This document shows positions 28,534 through 37,746 of a stretch of 64,000 nucleotides of DNA, one piece after another. Below the pieces are notes generated by a model, which saw nothing but the letters and a program-made list of their open reading frames with translations, was not told where the DNA came from and did not search any database. Source of the DNA: an uncultured Amylibacter sp. GTDB taxonomy: Bacteria; Pseudomonadota; Alphaproteobacteria; Rhodobacterales; Rhodobacteraceae. Positions within the stretch are counted from its first letter, which is position 1. The number at the start of each line of letters is the position of its first letter. The translations under genes were made by a program, and so were the position numbers. The stretch is from NCBI GenBank assembly GCA_905181935.1, contig CAJIZV010000001.1:62001-126000 (forward strand), in the 5' to 3' direction.

Positions 28534-29577
28534 TTAAAATGGCATTGGGTGTAATTTATGAACTGCTTCAATTTCTCGGATGCATTCATCAGATAGAGTT
28601 ATACTAACTGAAGCTAAAGCATTATGTAATTGTTCGTTTGTTCGCGCTCCAAATATTGCAGATGCCATAAATGGCCTTGTTCGACACCAAGCTAATGCCA
28701 TCTGGCAAGTGTCTAAATCATAATTATTAGCCACCTTCATATAAGCTCGTGTTGCAGCCTCTACGCGTGAATTTAGTCGCCCAGATAGTCCATTCACAAT
28801 TGAGCCCCGCGAACCTTCTGGAATTACTCCATCTAAATATTTACCTGATATAATGCCCGTAGCAAGTGGTGAGAATGATAACAAACCAACCTCTTCATTG
28901 TGGCAAAGCTCTGCTAAATCAGTATCAAACATGCGGCACATTAAACTGTATTCATTTTGAATACTATCCATACGCGGTAAACTCAGATCTTCAGATACAC
29001 GCAACCAATTAGCTGTACCCCAAGCACTTTCATTAGATAAGCCAAATGCACGAATTTTTCCTGATTTTTTTAGTAAAGCACATGTTTCTAACACTTCTGC
29101 CATATGATCAAGAGTTTCAGCTTTATTTTGCTTTGTAGGATCAAAACGCCAATTTTGACGAAAATGATATGATCCCCGGTTAGGCCAATGCAATTGATAT
29201 AAGTCTATATAATCAGTCTTTAGCGATTTTAAAGATGCATCCACAGCTAACGTAATCGATTCATGGAAAATACCTACCCCACCTCTTATGTGTTTTGGAC
29301 CACTACCAGAAATTTTTGTCGCAACTATTACCTTATCTCGCCGTCCTGATTGAGCTAACCAATTGCCTAAAATACGCTCACTCTCACCTTGAGTTAATCC
29401 ACTAATTGGATTTACAGGATATAATTCAGCCGTATCAATAAAATTTATTCCTGCATCAAGTGAAGTTTCTATCTGATAAAATGCATCTGCAGTAGTATTT
29501 TGTGTTCCCCAAGTCATTGTTCCAAGACAAAGTTCACTTACGGTCAAATCGGTTTGACCTAATTTATTATATTTCAT
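28534..29577 (-). CDS. Aldo/keto reductase (Tas-like)
   Basis: A 347-residue NADPH-dependent aldo/keto reductase. The TIM-barrel tetrad Asp-Tyr-Lys-His is visible: INFIDTAELYP, VATKISG, and YQLHWPNRGSY; the NADP-binding end is ARTNEQLHNAL. Most similar in plan to Tas/YakC proteins. Substrate unknown. ATG 29577 follows GGGA-type ribosome site and fits the family N-terminus MKYNKLGQTDLTVSELCLGTM; reading from 29622 adds 15 unconserved residues. Confidence 0.88.
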   Translation of the reverse strand: MKYNKLGQTDLTVSELCLGTMTWGTQNTTADAFYQIETSLDAGINFIDTAELYPVNPISGLTQGESERILGNWLAQSGRRDKVIVATKISGSGPKHIRGGVGIFHESITLAVDASLKSLKTDYIDLYQLHWPNRGSYHFRQNWRFDPTKQNKAETLDHMAEVLETCALLKKSGKIRAFGLSNESAWGTANWLRVSEDLSLPRMDSIQNEYSLMCRMFDTDLAELCHNEEVGLLSFSPLATGIISGKYLDGVIPEGSRGSIVNGLSGRLNSRVEAATRAYMKVANNYDLDTCQMALAWCRTRPFMASAIFGARTNEQLHNALASVSITLSDECIREIEAVHKLHPMPF

Positions 29578-29769
29578 ATTTTTCCCTACAGTTAACTTAA
29601 TAATTACGGAATTAATAACCATGTCAATCTAATCACGTAAACCACTACAAAAAATTTATATAACGTAATAAAAAAACCCATATTTAAAGTTGATTAAAAA
29701 AAGATACATAAATGGCTTTCAATTTCCAAGATGCTTACTTAATCCTATTGTAAAACTAAGGAGACATTA

Positions 29770-31599
29770 ATGTTTAATCCCATTCAACTTTCACAAATTA
29801 CTTTTGATGCACATGATCCTGAAGGAGGAAATTTCGGTGATCTTCCAAAATGGAACCTGTCAGATCTATATCCAACAACAGATGGTAAAGAAATTAGTAC
29901 AGATTTGGAAAATTTGGAAAAAAATTGTGGAAGTTTTGCTGCCGATTATCAGGGCCAATTGGATGGGCTTACATCAGATGGTCTTTTGAATTGCATTGAA
30001 CGTTATGAAGACATTCAAAATATAGCAGGCCGCATTATGTCTTTTGCAGGTTTGAGGTATTATCAAAATACTACAGATTCTGAGCGCAGTAAATTCATGG
30101 CTGATATGCAGGCAAAGATTACTAACTTCACAACTCCTTTAGTATTTTTTAGTATAGAAATCAATTCGATAGATGACAAAGTTATTACAAAACTTTTAAA
30201 TTCTAATGAAAAGCTTGCCCGCTATAAACCTATTTTAGATAATTTGCGTAAAATGAAACCACACCAATTATCCGATGAAATGGAACAGTTTTTACACGAT
30301 CAGTCAGTAATTGGATCAGCCGCTTGGAATCGTTTGTTTGATGAAACTATGGCAGCGTTAACATTTAATGTAGAAGGTAAAGTTCTTAACCTTGAAGCAA
30401 CATTAAATTTACTATCAGATCCAAATCGTGCAATTCGAGAAAAAGGGACGCATGCTTTAACTAAAGTCTTTAGCAAAAATATATCATTATTTTCTCGGAT
30501 TACTAACACTTTAGCCAAAGAAAAAGAAATTGAAGATCGCTGGCGTAAAATGCCTACACCACAATATGGTCGCCACTTGGCAAACCAAGTAGAACCTGAA
30601 GTGGTGGAAGCCTTGAGAAATGCAGTAGTGGCCGCATATCCGAAACTTTCACATCGATATTATGCACTTAAAGCAAAATGGATGGGCTTAGAAACTTTAG
30701 AGGTATGGGATCGAAATGCTCCATTAAATGGCGAAGACAGCGCGAATATTCAATGGGAAGACGCACAAAAGATGGTTATGGAGGCATATGCAGACTTTTC
30801 ACCCAAGATGGCTCTGCTAGCTGAACCTTTTTTCACCAAAGGCTGGATTGATGCAGGTTTGAAGCCTGGCAAAGCACCTGGTGCATTTGCACATCCAACT
30901 GTCACAAACGTACACCCTTATGTTATGCTAAATTATATGGGAAAACAACGCGATGTAATGACTTTGGCACATGAATTAGGCCATGGTGTGCATCAAATTT
31001 TAGCTGCGTCACAGGGCGAACTATTGTCATCTACACCTTTGACACTTGCCGAAACTGCATCAGTATTTGGAGAGATGTTAACATTTAGAAAATTATTAGA
31101 TAATGCAACAGATCCAGCTAGGCGCAAACATTTACTTGCTAATAAAGTAGAAGACATGATCAATACAGTAGTCCGACAGATTGCCTTTTATGACTTTGAA
31201 TGTAAACTACATGAAGCACGTGCAAATGGTGAGTTAACACCTGATCAAATTAATGAAATCTGGATGTCTATTCAGGCAGAAAGTTTAGGTCCAGTTTTTA
31301 ACTTTGTTGAAGGTTACGAAACATTTTGGACATATATACCCCACTTTATCCACTCCCCCTTTTACGTTTATGCTTACGCATTTGGTGATGGCTTGGTTAA
31401 CGCTTTGTATGCTGTTTACGAAGAAGGCGATCCAAACTTTCAAGAAAAGTATTTTGATATGCTTTCTGCAGGTGGTTCCAAACACCATAGCGAATTGTTG
31501 GCTCCATTTGGATTAGACGCTAGTGACCCAAAGTTTTGGGATAAAGGATTAAGTTTAATCAGCTCAATGATTGATGAACTAGAAGAAATGGAAGTTTAG
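29770..31599 (+). CDS. pepF: M3-family oligoendopeptidase
   Basis: A 609-residue cytoplasmic zinc metallopeptidase that degrades short peptides. The zinc motif is LAHELGHGVHQ, with the third ligand glutamate in LAETASVFGEM about 25 residues later, as in the M3 family; the HSPFYVYAYAFG segment near the C-terminus is typical of PepF. A clear AAGGAG ribosome site lies 7 nt before the ATG. Monocistronic, convergent with rluD. Confidence 0.93.
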   Translation: MFNPIQLSQITFDAHDPEGGNFGDLPKWNLSDLYPTTDGKEISTDLENLEKNCGSFAADYQGQLDGLTSDGLLNCIERYEDIQNIAGRIMSFAGLRYYQNTTDSERSKFMADMQAKITNFTTPLVFFSIEINSIDDKVITKLLNSNEKLARYKPILDNLRKMKPHQLSDEMEQFLHDQSVIGSAAWNRLFDETMAALTFNVEGKVLNLEATLNLLSDPNRAIREKGTHALTKVFSKNISLFSRITNTLAKEKEIEDRWRKMPTPQYGRHLANQVEPEVVEALRNAVVAAYPKLSHRYYALKAKWMGLETLEVWDRNAPLNGEDSANIQWEDAQKMVMEAYADFSPKMALLAEPFFTKGWIDAGLKPGKAPGAFAHPTVTNVHPYVMLNYMGKQRDVMTLAHELGHGVHQILAASQGELLSSTPLTLAETASVFGEMLTFRKLLDNATDPARRKHLLANKVEDMINTVVRQIAFYDFECKLHEARANGELTPDQINEIWMSIQAESLGPVFNFVEGYETFWTYIPHFIHSPFYVYAYAFGDGLVNALYAVYEEGDPNFQEKYFDMLSAGGSKHHSELLAPFGLDASDPKFWDKGLSLISSMIDELEEMEV

Positions 31600-31629
31600 A
31601 CCTTCTTATTCAAATACTTTATTTTTCTG

Positions 31630-31662
31630 CCATGGCTTAATCTTATAAGAAAATAGCCATGG
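31630..31662. terminator. Hairpin between convergent pepF and rluD
   Basis: CCATGGCT (31630-31637) pairs perfectly with AGCCATGG (31655-31662) across a 17-nt AT-rich loop. It lies in the gap between two genes that end facing each other and may serve both. The flanking T runs are imperfect on either side. Confidence 0.45.
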
Positions 31663-31745
31663 TATTTGACTAAATATAAAATCATTAACCTATGTTGCCT
31701 AATAGCTTATTTTAACTATTTTAATACCAAAGTTAAAAATATTCT

Positions 31746-32771
31746 TTATTTTTTTCTTAAAATTTCTAATAAATTTGATAAGTCTTCTGGGATTTCACTG
31801 TTAAACTCTACAGGTTCGTCTGTCACAGGATGAATAAATCCAAGCGATTTAGCGTGTAAAGCTTGGCGCACAAAGCCTTTTACTACAGTCATATCTTCAG
31901 GTTCGAATGCTGTTCCTGGCATTGCTTTACGCAATCCATAAATAGGATCTCCTATTAGTCCGTGTCCGATATGAGCAAAGTGTACACGAATTTGATGGGT
32001 ACGGCCAGTTTCCAACCAACATTCCATAAGCGCAGAGTGTCCAAAGTCTTCCAATATAGCAGCACGTGTAATCGCATGACGACCAGCATCTATCACAACA
32101 GCCATTCGCTTGCGATCCGTTTTATGCCTTGCAATATTAGTGGCGACTCTAATTACGCCACCGTCCTCAAAATTTACGCCACGCAGCCCTCCTAAGCGAG
32201 GGTCACCTTTTTGTGGGACGCCTTTGCTTACTGCCCAATAGCGTCGGGAAATTGAGTGATCAGCAAATTGTTTAGCTAATCCAGCATGTGCAGCATCAGA
32301 TTTTGCCACTACCAAAAGTCCCGACGTATCTTTATCAATTCGGTGAACTATTCCTGGACGCTTCTCACCACCAACTCCTGATAAATTACCGTCAAAATGA
32401 TGTAGTAAAGCGTTAACTAACGTACCCGTTTCTGAACCTGGTGCGGGATGAACAACCATTCCTGCTGGTTTGTTTATAATAATTAAATGTTCATCTTCAA
32501 ACACAATGTCCAAAGGAATATCTTCCGGCTGAGCATTTTCGTAATCCTCAGCGGGCGGCATAACCACTTTAAACACTGTGCCTTCAAGCGCTTTAAATTT
32601 TAATTTAGTGATTGGAACGCCGTCCATTGTAACCGCACCTGCTGCAATTAATTTAGTTATTCTTGATCGGCTCAACGTAACTTCAGCTGGCACAACCGAA
32701 GCCAATGCCTTATCTAGACGGGGTGCTGGGTTTTCACCCAAAGTCAATTCAACTACGTGAGGTATAGACAT
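31746..32771 (-). CDS. rluD: RluA-family pseudouridine synthase (RluD-like)
   Basis: A 341-residue enzyme with an N-terminal S4 RNA-binding domain (RLDKALASVVPAEVTLSRSRITKLI) and a catalytic domain with HRIDKDTSGLLVVAK, whose Asp is the nucleophile, and ETGRTHQIRVHFAH. RluD makes pseudouridines in helix 69 of 23S rRNA; an RluC-type specificity is possible. The start at 32771 has GAAGGA six bases upstream; reading from 32891 would run through the opposite gene. Its ATG overlaps the ATG of the next gene on the other strand. Confidence 0.9.
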   Translation of the reverse strand: MSIPHVVELTLGENPAPRLDKALASVVPAEVTLSRSRITKLIAAGAVTMDGVPITKLKFKALEGTVFKVVMPPAEDYENAQPEDIPLDIVFEDEHLIIINKPAGMVVHPAPGSETGTLVNALLHHFDGNLSGVGGEKRPGIVHRIDKDTSGLLVVAKSDAAHAGLAKQFADHSISRRYWAVSKGVPQKGDPRLGGLRGVNFEDGGVIRVATNIARHKTDRKRMAVVIDAGRHAITRAAILEDFGHSALMECWLETGRTHQIRVHFAHIGHGLIGDPIYGLRKAMPGTAFEPEDMTVVKGFVRQALHAKSLGFIHPVTDEPVEFNSEIPEDLSNLLEILRKK

Positions 32772-33075
32772 GGACAATCCTTCAGAGTTTTCGGCAGAAC
32801 CAACAAATTTAAAATTGTTACGCCGCTTGGTAACGACCCTATTGGTCGTAATGATTATAGGCTTCATAACGTTGATTTTAATGTTTGTCATGCGCTTCCC
32901 TTCTTATAACCAAACTAATCAGCTAGAAAATATAACTTTACCAATTGGAATTTCAGCAACTGCTTATACACAAGGTGATGATTGGTACGCGATCATAGAC
33001 GACCAAAACATAATTCATATTTTTAATCTAAATGATAATTCATTGCGCCAAACCATACAAATTAAATCACAATAA
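32770..33075 (+). CDS. Small single-pass membrane protein (DUF6476-like)
   Basis: 101 residues: a short cytoplasmic N-terminus, one hydrophobic helix (about residues 20-43, LVTTLLVVMIIGFITLILMF), and a C-terminal periplasmic domain (ENITLPIGISATAYTQGDDWYAIID...). I recall this as DUF6476 in Rhodobacteraceae, where it is also found beside rluD, but cannot check it. GAGGT lies 6 bases before the ATG, inside the rluD coding strand region. The start codon shares CATG (32769-32772) with the rluD start on the other strand. Confidence 0.8.
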   Translation: MDNPSEFSAEPTNLKLLRRLVTTLLVVMIIGFITLILMFVMRFPSYNQTNQLENITLPIGISATAYTQGDDWYAIIDDQNIIHIFNLNDNSLRQTIQIKSQ

Positions 33076-33166
33076 GCATGAATTAAGATATCTTAAAGTT
33101 TCATAAAATTTCATTTTACAAGTATCAAGACTTGCGTAAATTAACTCCCAACCCCATATTGAAAAA

Positions 33167-35137
33167 ATGAGTCTGCCCCCTGGTTTTTTAGAAGAGTTGC
33201 GTGATCGTGCCTCCCTTTCACAAGTTGTTGGGAGAAAAGTGACGTGGGAACAAAAGAAAACAAACATATCTAAAGGTGATTTTTGGGCGCCATGTCCATT
33301 TCATTCAGAAAAAACGGCTTCATTTCATGTTGATGACCGTAAGGGATTTTATTACTGCTTTGGTTGCCATGAAAAAGGTGATTCAATTTCTTTTATACGA
33401 AATACAGAGAATGTGAGCTTTATAGAAGCTGTTGAAATTTTAGCTCGTGAAGCAGGCATGACAATGCCCGCGCGTGATCCTAAAGCTCAGGAGAAAATTG
33501 ATGCTAATAAAGAACTGGCCGATATTATGGAGCAAGCCGTACAATTCTACAAAATGCAATTCAGCAGTACTAATGCACAAGTCGCGCGTGAATATATTAA
33601 AGTACGTGGATTATCTCAAGAAACTATTAGTATTTTTGAAATTGGCTTTGCATCTAACGACAGGGTTTCTTTGTCTAAAAACTTAATGAACAAAGGTATC
33701 ACAGAAGAAAAAATTATTAGTGCTGGGTTAGCTATTAAACCTGATGATGGCGGAGCTATATTTGATCGCTTTCGTGGCCGCATCATGTTTCCTATTCGTA
33801 ATGCTCAAGGTCGCTGTATAGCATTTGGTGGCCGAGCTATGGACCCTAATGCTCGCGCTAAATATTTAAATTCAAACGAAACTGCTTTATTTGACAAAGG
33901 ACGGAGTCTTTATAATCATGGCCCCGCTCGTGAGGCAGCGGGCAAGGCCGACGCTCTTATTGTAGCGGAAGGCTATATGGATGTTATAGCATTATCACAA
34001 TTTGGATTTAAGCACGCGGTAGCACCTCTTGGAACAGCAATAACCGAGGGTCAGCTTGCTCTTATTTGGCGTATGCACCCAGAGCCTATTATAGCCTTGG
34101 ATGGAGATAATGCAGGCCTTCGCGCAGCTATGCGTTTAATAGATTTGGCACTACCTCTTCTAGAAGCAGGCAAATCCCTGCGGTTTTGTATATTACCTCT
34201 TGGCCAAGATCCAGATGACATCTTAAAAGAGAACGGTGCGGCTTCTATGCAAAAGTTACTTACCAATGCGGTACCAATGGTAAATCTGCTTTGGCAGCGT
34301 GAGACTGAAAATAAAAGCTTTGATAGCCCTGAACGTCGAGCCGCATTAGACAAATCTTTACGTACTTCAATCTTAAAAATTCAAGATAAATCAATTCGTC
34401 ATCACTACGGTCAAGCAATAAAAGAATTACGCTATCAATTATTTGCACCAGCTAATAGCAGATTACCATCTAGTAATTTCTTGAAATCTGGAAAGTTTGG
34501 AAAATATTGGGGCAAAGAAACAAAACAAATGGCTTCCCCTGATACAAAATTATCGATGTTAGCTATACAATCAGACAGTACTACTTGGCGTTTACGTGAA
34601 AGCCTTATATTGGCAGCAGCTATACGAAACCAATCTGCTGCACTCAAAAATGAAAGCGCCATGGAAAAGTGTCCCATAACTACTCCTGATTTAGCAGAAA
34701 TTATGAATGCCATATTAATGAATATACACCACCAAGACCTAGAGGCTGGTGAAAAAAATACTTTTAATGAAATATTAAAAAAAACATTAGGTTATTCTCC
34801 TATTGACCGACTACTCCAATTAAAACCGCTTCGTAATCATCCGTATCTTAAGGTGAATACGGAACCCACATTAATTCAACGTACTTTGGAAGAAGAACTT
34901 TCCAAACATTCTGCATTAATTGGCGCCTCAAACGAAATCAAAGAGGCTGAGCAAGATTTGACAGGGTTAGTCGATGAAGGCCTTACATGGAGACTAAGAC
35001 AAGCAGCGTTAGCAAAGACAAAAGCAACACGTGCAGTGGAGGAAGACGCAACTGCATCTGATGAAAATGCCTCTGAAATGTCAAAACAGCTACAAAATAT
35101 GCTAGATGACCAAATTTGGATAAAAAAAACGCGTTAA
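33167..35137 (+). CDS. dnaG: DNA primase
   Basis: Synthesises RNA primers at the replication fork. 656 residues with the standard order: CHC2 zinc ribbon (CPFH about residue 46 with CFGC about 64-67), TOPRIM catalytic core (IVAEGYMDVIAL, then ALDGDNAGLRAAMR), and a C-terminal helicase-interacting region. Length is normal. It is 91 bp upstream of rpoD, the classical macromolecular-synthesis pair without rpsU. Confidence 0.95.
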   Translation: MSLPPGFLEELRDRASLSQVVGRKVTWEQKKTNISKGDFWAPCPFHSEKTASFHVDDRKGFYYCFGCHEKGDSISFIRNTENVSFIEAVEILAREAGMTMPARDPKAQEKIDANKELADIMEQAVQFYKMQFSSTNAQVAREYIKVRGLSQETISIFEIGFASNDRVSLSKNLMNKGITEEKIISAGLAIKPDDGGAIFDRFRGRIMFPIRNAQGRCIAFGGRAMDPNARAKYLNSNETALFDKGRSLYNHGPAREAAGKADALIVAEGYMDVIALSQFGFKHAVAPLGTAITEGQLALIWRMHPEPIIALDGDNAGLRAAMRLIDLALPLLEAGKSLRFCILPLGQDPDDILKENGAASMQKLLTNAVPMVNLLWQRETENKSFDSPERRAALDKSLRTSILKIQDKSIRHHYGQAIKELRYQLFAPANSRLPSSNFLKSGKFGKYWGKETKQMASPDTKLSMLAIQSDSTTWRLRESLILAAAIRNQSAALKNESAMEKCPITTPDLAEIMNAILMNIHHQDLEAGEKNTFNEILKKTLGYSPIDRLLQLKPLRNHPYLKVNTEPTLIQRTLEEELSKHSALIGASNEIKEAEQDLTGLVDEGLTWRLRQAALAKTKATRAVEEDATASDENASEMSKQLQNMLDDQIWIKKTR

Positions 35138-35144
35138 GCCATTG

Positions 35145-35200
35145 CGAATCACCCCATCAATGTGTTGATTCGTCTCAGCATCAGTTGATTCGCCGAATCA
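35145..35200. promoter_or_regulatory. Four-copy TGATTCG inverted array with four GANTC sites before rpoD
   Basis: The 7-mer CGAATCA or its complement TGATTCG occurs four times in 56 bp: 35145-35151 (inverted), 35166-35172 (direct), 35186-35192 (direct) and 35194-35200 (inverted). They form two facing pairs, the second with only 1 bp between its arms. Each contains a GANTC site (35146, 35167, 35187, 35195), the CcrM methylation target in alphaproteobacteria. The array ends 28 bp before the rpoD ATG, where a promoter or leader control region would be. Confidence 0.7.
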
Positions 35201-35228
35201 CTATGATGACCTATCTAAGGATCTTCAA

Positions 35229-37202
35229 ATGGCAGTTAAAGACGACAGTTCAAAAAAAGGTGAAGTAAGCGAAGGCATGGGTGATATGAGCCAAGCCGCC
35301 GTTAAGAAAATGATCGCTGTAGCTCGCGAACGTGGTTACATCACATACGACGAACTGAACGATGTTATGCCTCCAGATCAGGTGGCTTCTGAACAAATTG
35401 AAGATGTTATGTCGATGCTTTCTGAGATGGGCATAAATATTATCGAAGCTGATGAAGTAGAAGATGACGGTCCAACAGATATCACCATTGTTGCCAACGA
35501 TACCAAAGAAGTTACGCTAGCAGCTACAGGCAAAGAAACATTAGACCGTACAGATGATCCTGTTCGTATGTATTTGCGTGAAATGGGTTCTGTAGAACTA
35601 TTGTCGCGCGAAGGCGAAATAGCGATTGCAAAGCGTATCGAAGCTGGTCGCAAGACAATGATAGAAGGTCTTTGTGAAAGTCCTTTAACATTCCAGGCCA
35701 TTACAATATGGCGTGATGAACTGTTAGATGAAGAAATTCTCTTACGAGATGTGATCGACCTAGAAACTACTTTTAGTGACACACAAGAGGATGAAGAAAA
35801 TCCAGTAGCGGGACCTATTCCTGAAGCTCCAAAATCAAATGCAGCTTCAAGCCATGAATTAGATGCTGACGGAAATCGTTTATCAGATGATGATGATGAT
35901 GATGATGAAGATGAAGAAGATGAAGCCGCAAATATATCTCTTGCAGCAATGGAAGAAGCATTAAAGCCAGATGTGCTAGCAACTTTGGCTAAAATTGCAA
36001 AAGATTACAATAAGTTGGCTAACATGCAGAATGATAGGATCTCTGCTACAATAAATGAAGATGATACTTTTTCTGTTAAGTCAGAAAAATCTTACCAAAA
36101 ATTGCGCACTAGTCTTGTTGAGCAAGTGAATGCATTACATTTTCACAATAACCGTATTGATGCACTTATCGACCAATTATATGGTATTAACCGTAAAATT
36201 ATGTCTATTGATTCAGGAATGGTGAAGCTTGCAGATCAATCTCGCATCAATCGTCGTGAATTCGTAGATAAATACCGTGGCCAAGAACTAGATCCAAATT
36301 GGTTAGACAAAATAGCCAAGGAAGATGGTCGCGGTTGGAAAACATTTATTGAAAAACATCGCGAAAAGGCAGAAGAGTTACGCGCCGATATGGGACAAAT
36401 TGGTCATTATATTGGAGTAGATGTCCCTGAATTTCGCCGCATTGTAAATCAGGTTCAAAAAGGTGAAAAAGAAGCTCGTAGTGCTAAAAAAGAGATGGTC
36501 GAAGCAAATTTGCGCTTGGTAATTTCAATTGCAAAAAAATATACTAACCGTGGACTTCAATTCTTAGATTTAATCCAAGAAGGCAACATTGGTTTGATGA
36601 AAGCTGTTGATAAATTTGAATATCGGCGTGGTTATAAGTTTAGTACTTATGCTACATGGTGGATCCGACAAGCTATAACTCGGTCCATTGCAGATCAGGC
36701 TCGAACTATTCGTATTCCGGTTCATATGATCGAGACCATTAATAAATTAGTGCGCACTGGCCGTCAAATGTTGCATGAAATTGGGCGTGAACCTACACCA
36801 GAGGAATTAGCTGCAAAATTACAGATGCCTTTGGATAAAGTCCGCAAGGTAATGAAAATAGCGAAAGAACCAATTTCACTGGAAACTCCAATTGGAGATG
36901 AAGAAGATTCACAATTAGGCGATTTCATTGAAGACAAAAATGCTATTTTACCTTTGGAGTCGGCTATTCAGGGCAACCTAAAAGAAACTACTACACGCGT
37001 CTTAGCCTCACTAACGCCACGTGAAGAACGTGTTTTACGTATGCGTTTCGGGATTGGCATGAATACAGATCATACTTTGGAAGAAGTTGGGCAACAATTT
37101 AGCGTAACACGTGAACGTATTCGTCAAATTGAAGCCAAAGCTTTACGCAAATTAAAGCATCCTAGTAGAAGTCGTAAATTGCGCAGTTTCTTAGATACAT
37201 AG
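35229..37202 (+). CDS. rpoD: RNA polymerase primary sigma factor
   Basis: The housekeeping sigma-70, 657 residues. Region 1.1 (about 25-95), region 1.2 ([21 protein letters not shown]), a non-conserved insert with a run of seven aspartates (bases 35886-35906, GAT repeats) within an acidic stretch, region 2 ([42 protein letters not shown]), region 3 and region 4 ([27 protein letters not shown]). All core-binding and promoter-reading motifs are intact. Preceded by the TGATTCG array and followed by a terminator. Confidence 0.97.
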   Translation: MAVKDDSSKKGEVSEGMGDMSQAAVKKMIAVARERGYITYDELNDVMPPDQVASEQIEDVMSMLSEMGINIIEADEVEDDGPTDITIVANDTKEVTLAATGKETLDRTDDPVRMYLREMGSVELLSREGEIAIAKRIEAGRKTMIEGLCESPLTFQAITIWRDELLDEEILLRDVIDLETTFSDTQEDEENPVAGPIPEAPKSNAASSHELDADGNRLSDDDDDDDEDEEDEAANISLAAMEEALKPDVLATLAKIAKDYNKLANMQNDRISATINEDDTFSVKSEKSYQKLRTSLVEQVNALHFHNNRIDALIDQLYGINRKIMSIDSGMVKLADQSRINRREFVDKYRGQELDPNWLDKIAKEDGRGWKTFIEKHREKAEELRADMGQIGHYIGVDVPEFRRIVNQVQKGEKEARSAKKEMVEANLRLVISIAKKYTNRGLQFLDLIQEGNIGLMKAVDKFEYRRGYKFSTYATWWIRQAITRSIADQARTIRIPVHMIETINKLVRTGRQMLHEIGREPTPEELAAKLQMPLDKVRKVMKIAKEPISLETPIGDEEDSQLGDFIEDKNAILPLESAIQGNLKETTTRVLASLTPREERVLRMRFGIGMNTDHTLEEVGQQFSVTRERIRQIEAKALRKLKHPSRSRKLRSFLDT

Positions 37203-37229
37203 CCAAAGGCGCTTAAATGCGCCCCTGGC
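37202..37229 (+). terminator. Hairpin after rpoD
   Basis: GGCGC (37208-37212) pairs with GCGCC (37219-37223) around TTAAAT, and outside it GCC (37202-37204) can pair with GGC (37227-37229). It begins directly at the rpoD stop codon. The downstream sequence ACTTTCATTT has only a modest U tract. Confidence 0.6.
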
Positions 37230-37259
37230 ACTTTCATTTAAATTAAAACCACAATAATC

Positions 37260-37691
37260 TTAAAATTCTAAAGCGTCGTTTACGATGCCGACCAATAATT
37301 CTTGAACAATTTGCATTGAACCTCCTGGATATGTCCGATGCCCAATATATACGCCACTCTGGTCTTCAATTACAAAAATAGTATACGGGCAATGAACTAT
37401 GTTCATTGGGTCAATTTCCATAACTGTTCGTGATATAACTGCAGAGCAAAAAAGAAAAATATCTGCAGCTTTAAAAATTTCTTTATTTGAGCCAACATCA
37501 ATAGCTGTTCGAGATAGCATTTCACCAGTATGACTGACATGGTCAATAATTAGCCCCTTACCTACAATAGCTCCCTCGACGCTAAATGTAGCATCATCAA
37601 AACTGCCATCATATTTATAAAGAACCGCACTTTGCGCTAAAGCTACATTTACGTTAAAAAGTGATAATATGCAGACGATCAATACACGCAT
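37260..37691 (-). CDS. Secreted DUF302-type protein of the sox island
   Basis: 143 residues with a clear signal peptide (MRVLIVCILSLFNVNVALAQ, probable cleavage after Ala-19 or Gln-20). The mature part resembles DUF302: KAADIFLFCSAVISRTVMEIDPMNIVHCPYTIFVIEDQSG, with two cysteines that could form a disulfide or sense sulfur. Proteins of this kind occur in or next to sox clusters of marine Rhodobacterales; function unknown. It is the last gene of the leftward sox run, 55 bp after soxD. Confidence 0.7.
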   Translation of the reverse strand: MRVLIVCILSLFNVNVALAQSAVLYKYDGSFDDATFSVEGAIVGKGLIIDHVSHTGEMLSRTAIDVGSNKEIFKAADIFLFCSAVISRTVMEIDPMNIVHCPYTIFVIEDQSGVYIGHRTYPGGSMQIVQELLVGIVNDALEF

Positions 37692-37746
37692 TATTTACTC
37701 CTTAATTAAAGCAGTTATCATATTTACCCATCTGAACCAAGAGAAA

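Noticed and set aside
32772..32891. N-terminal extension of rluD
   Set aside because: It would be read through the opposite gene's coding sequence and has no conservation; the S4 domain begins at the 32771 start.
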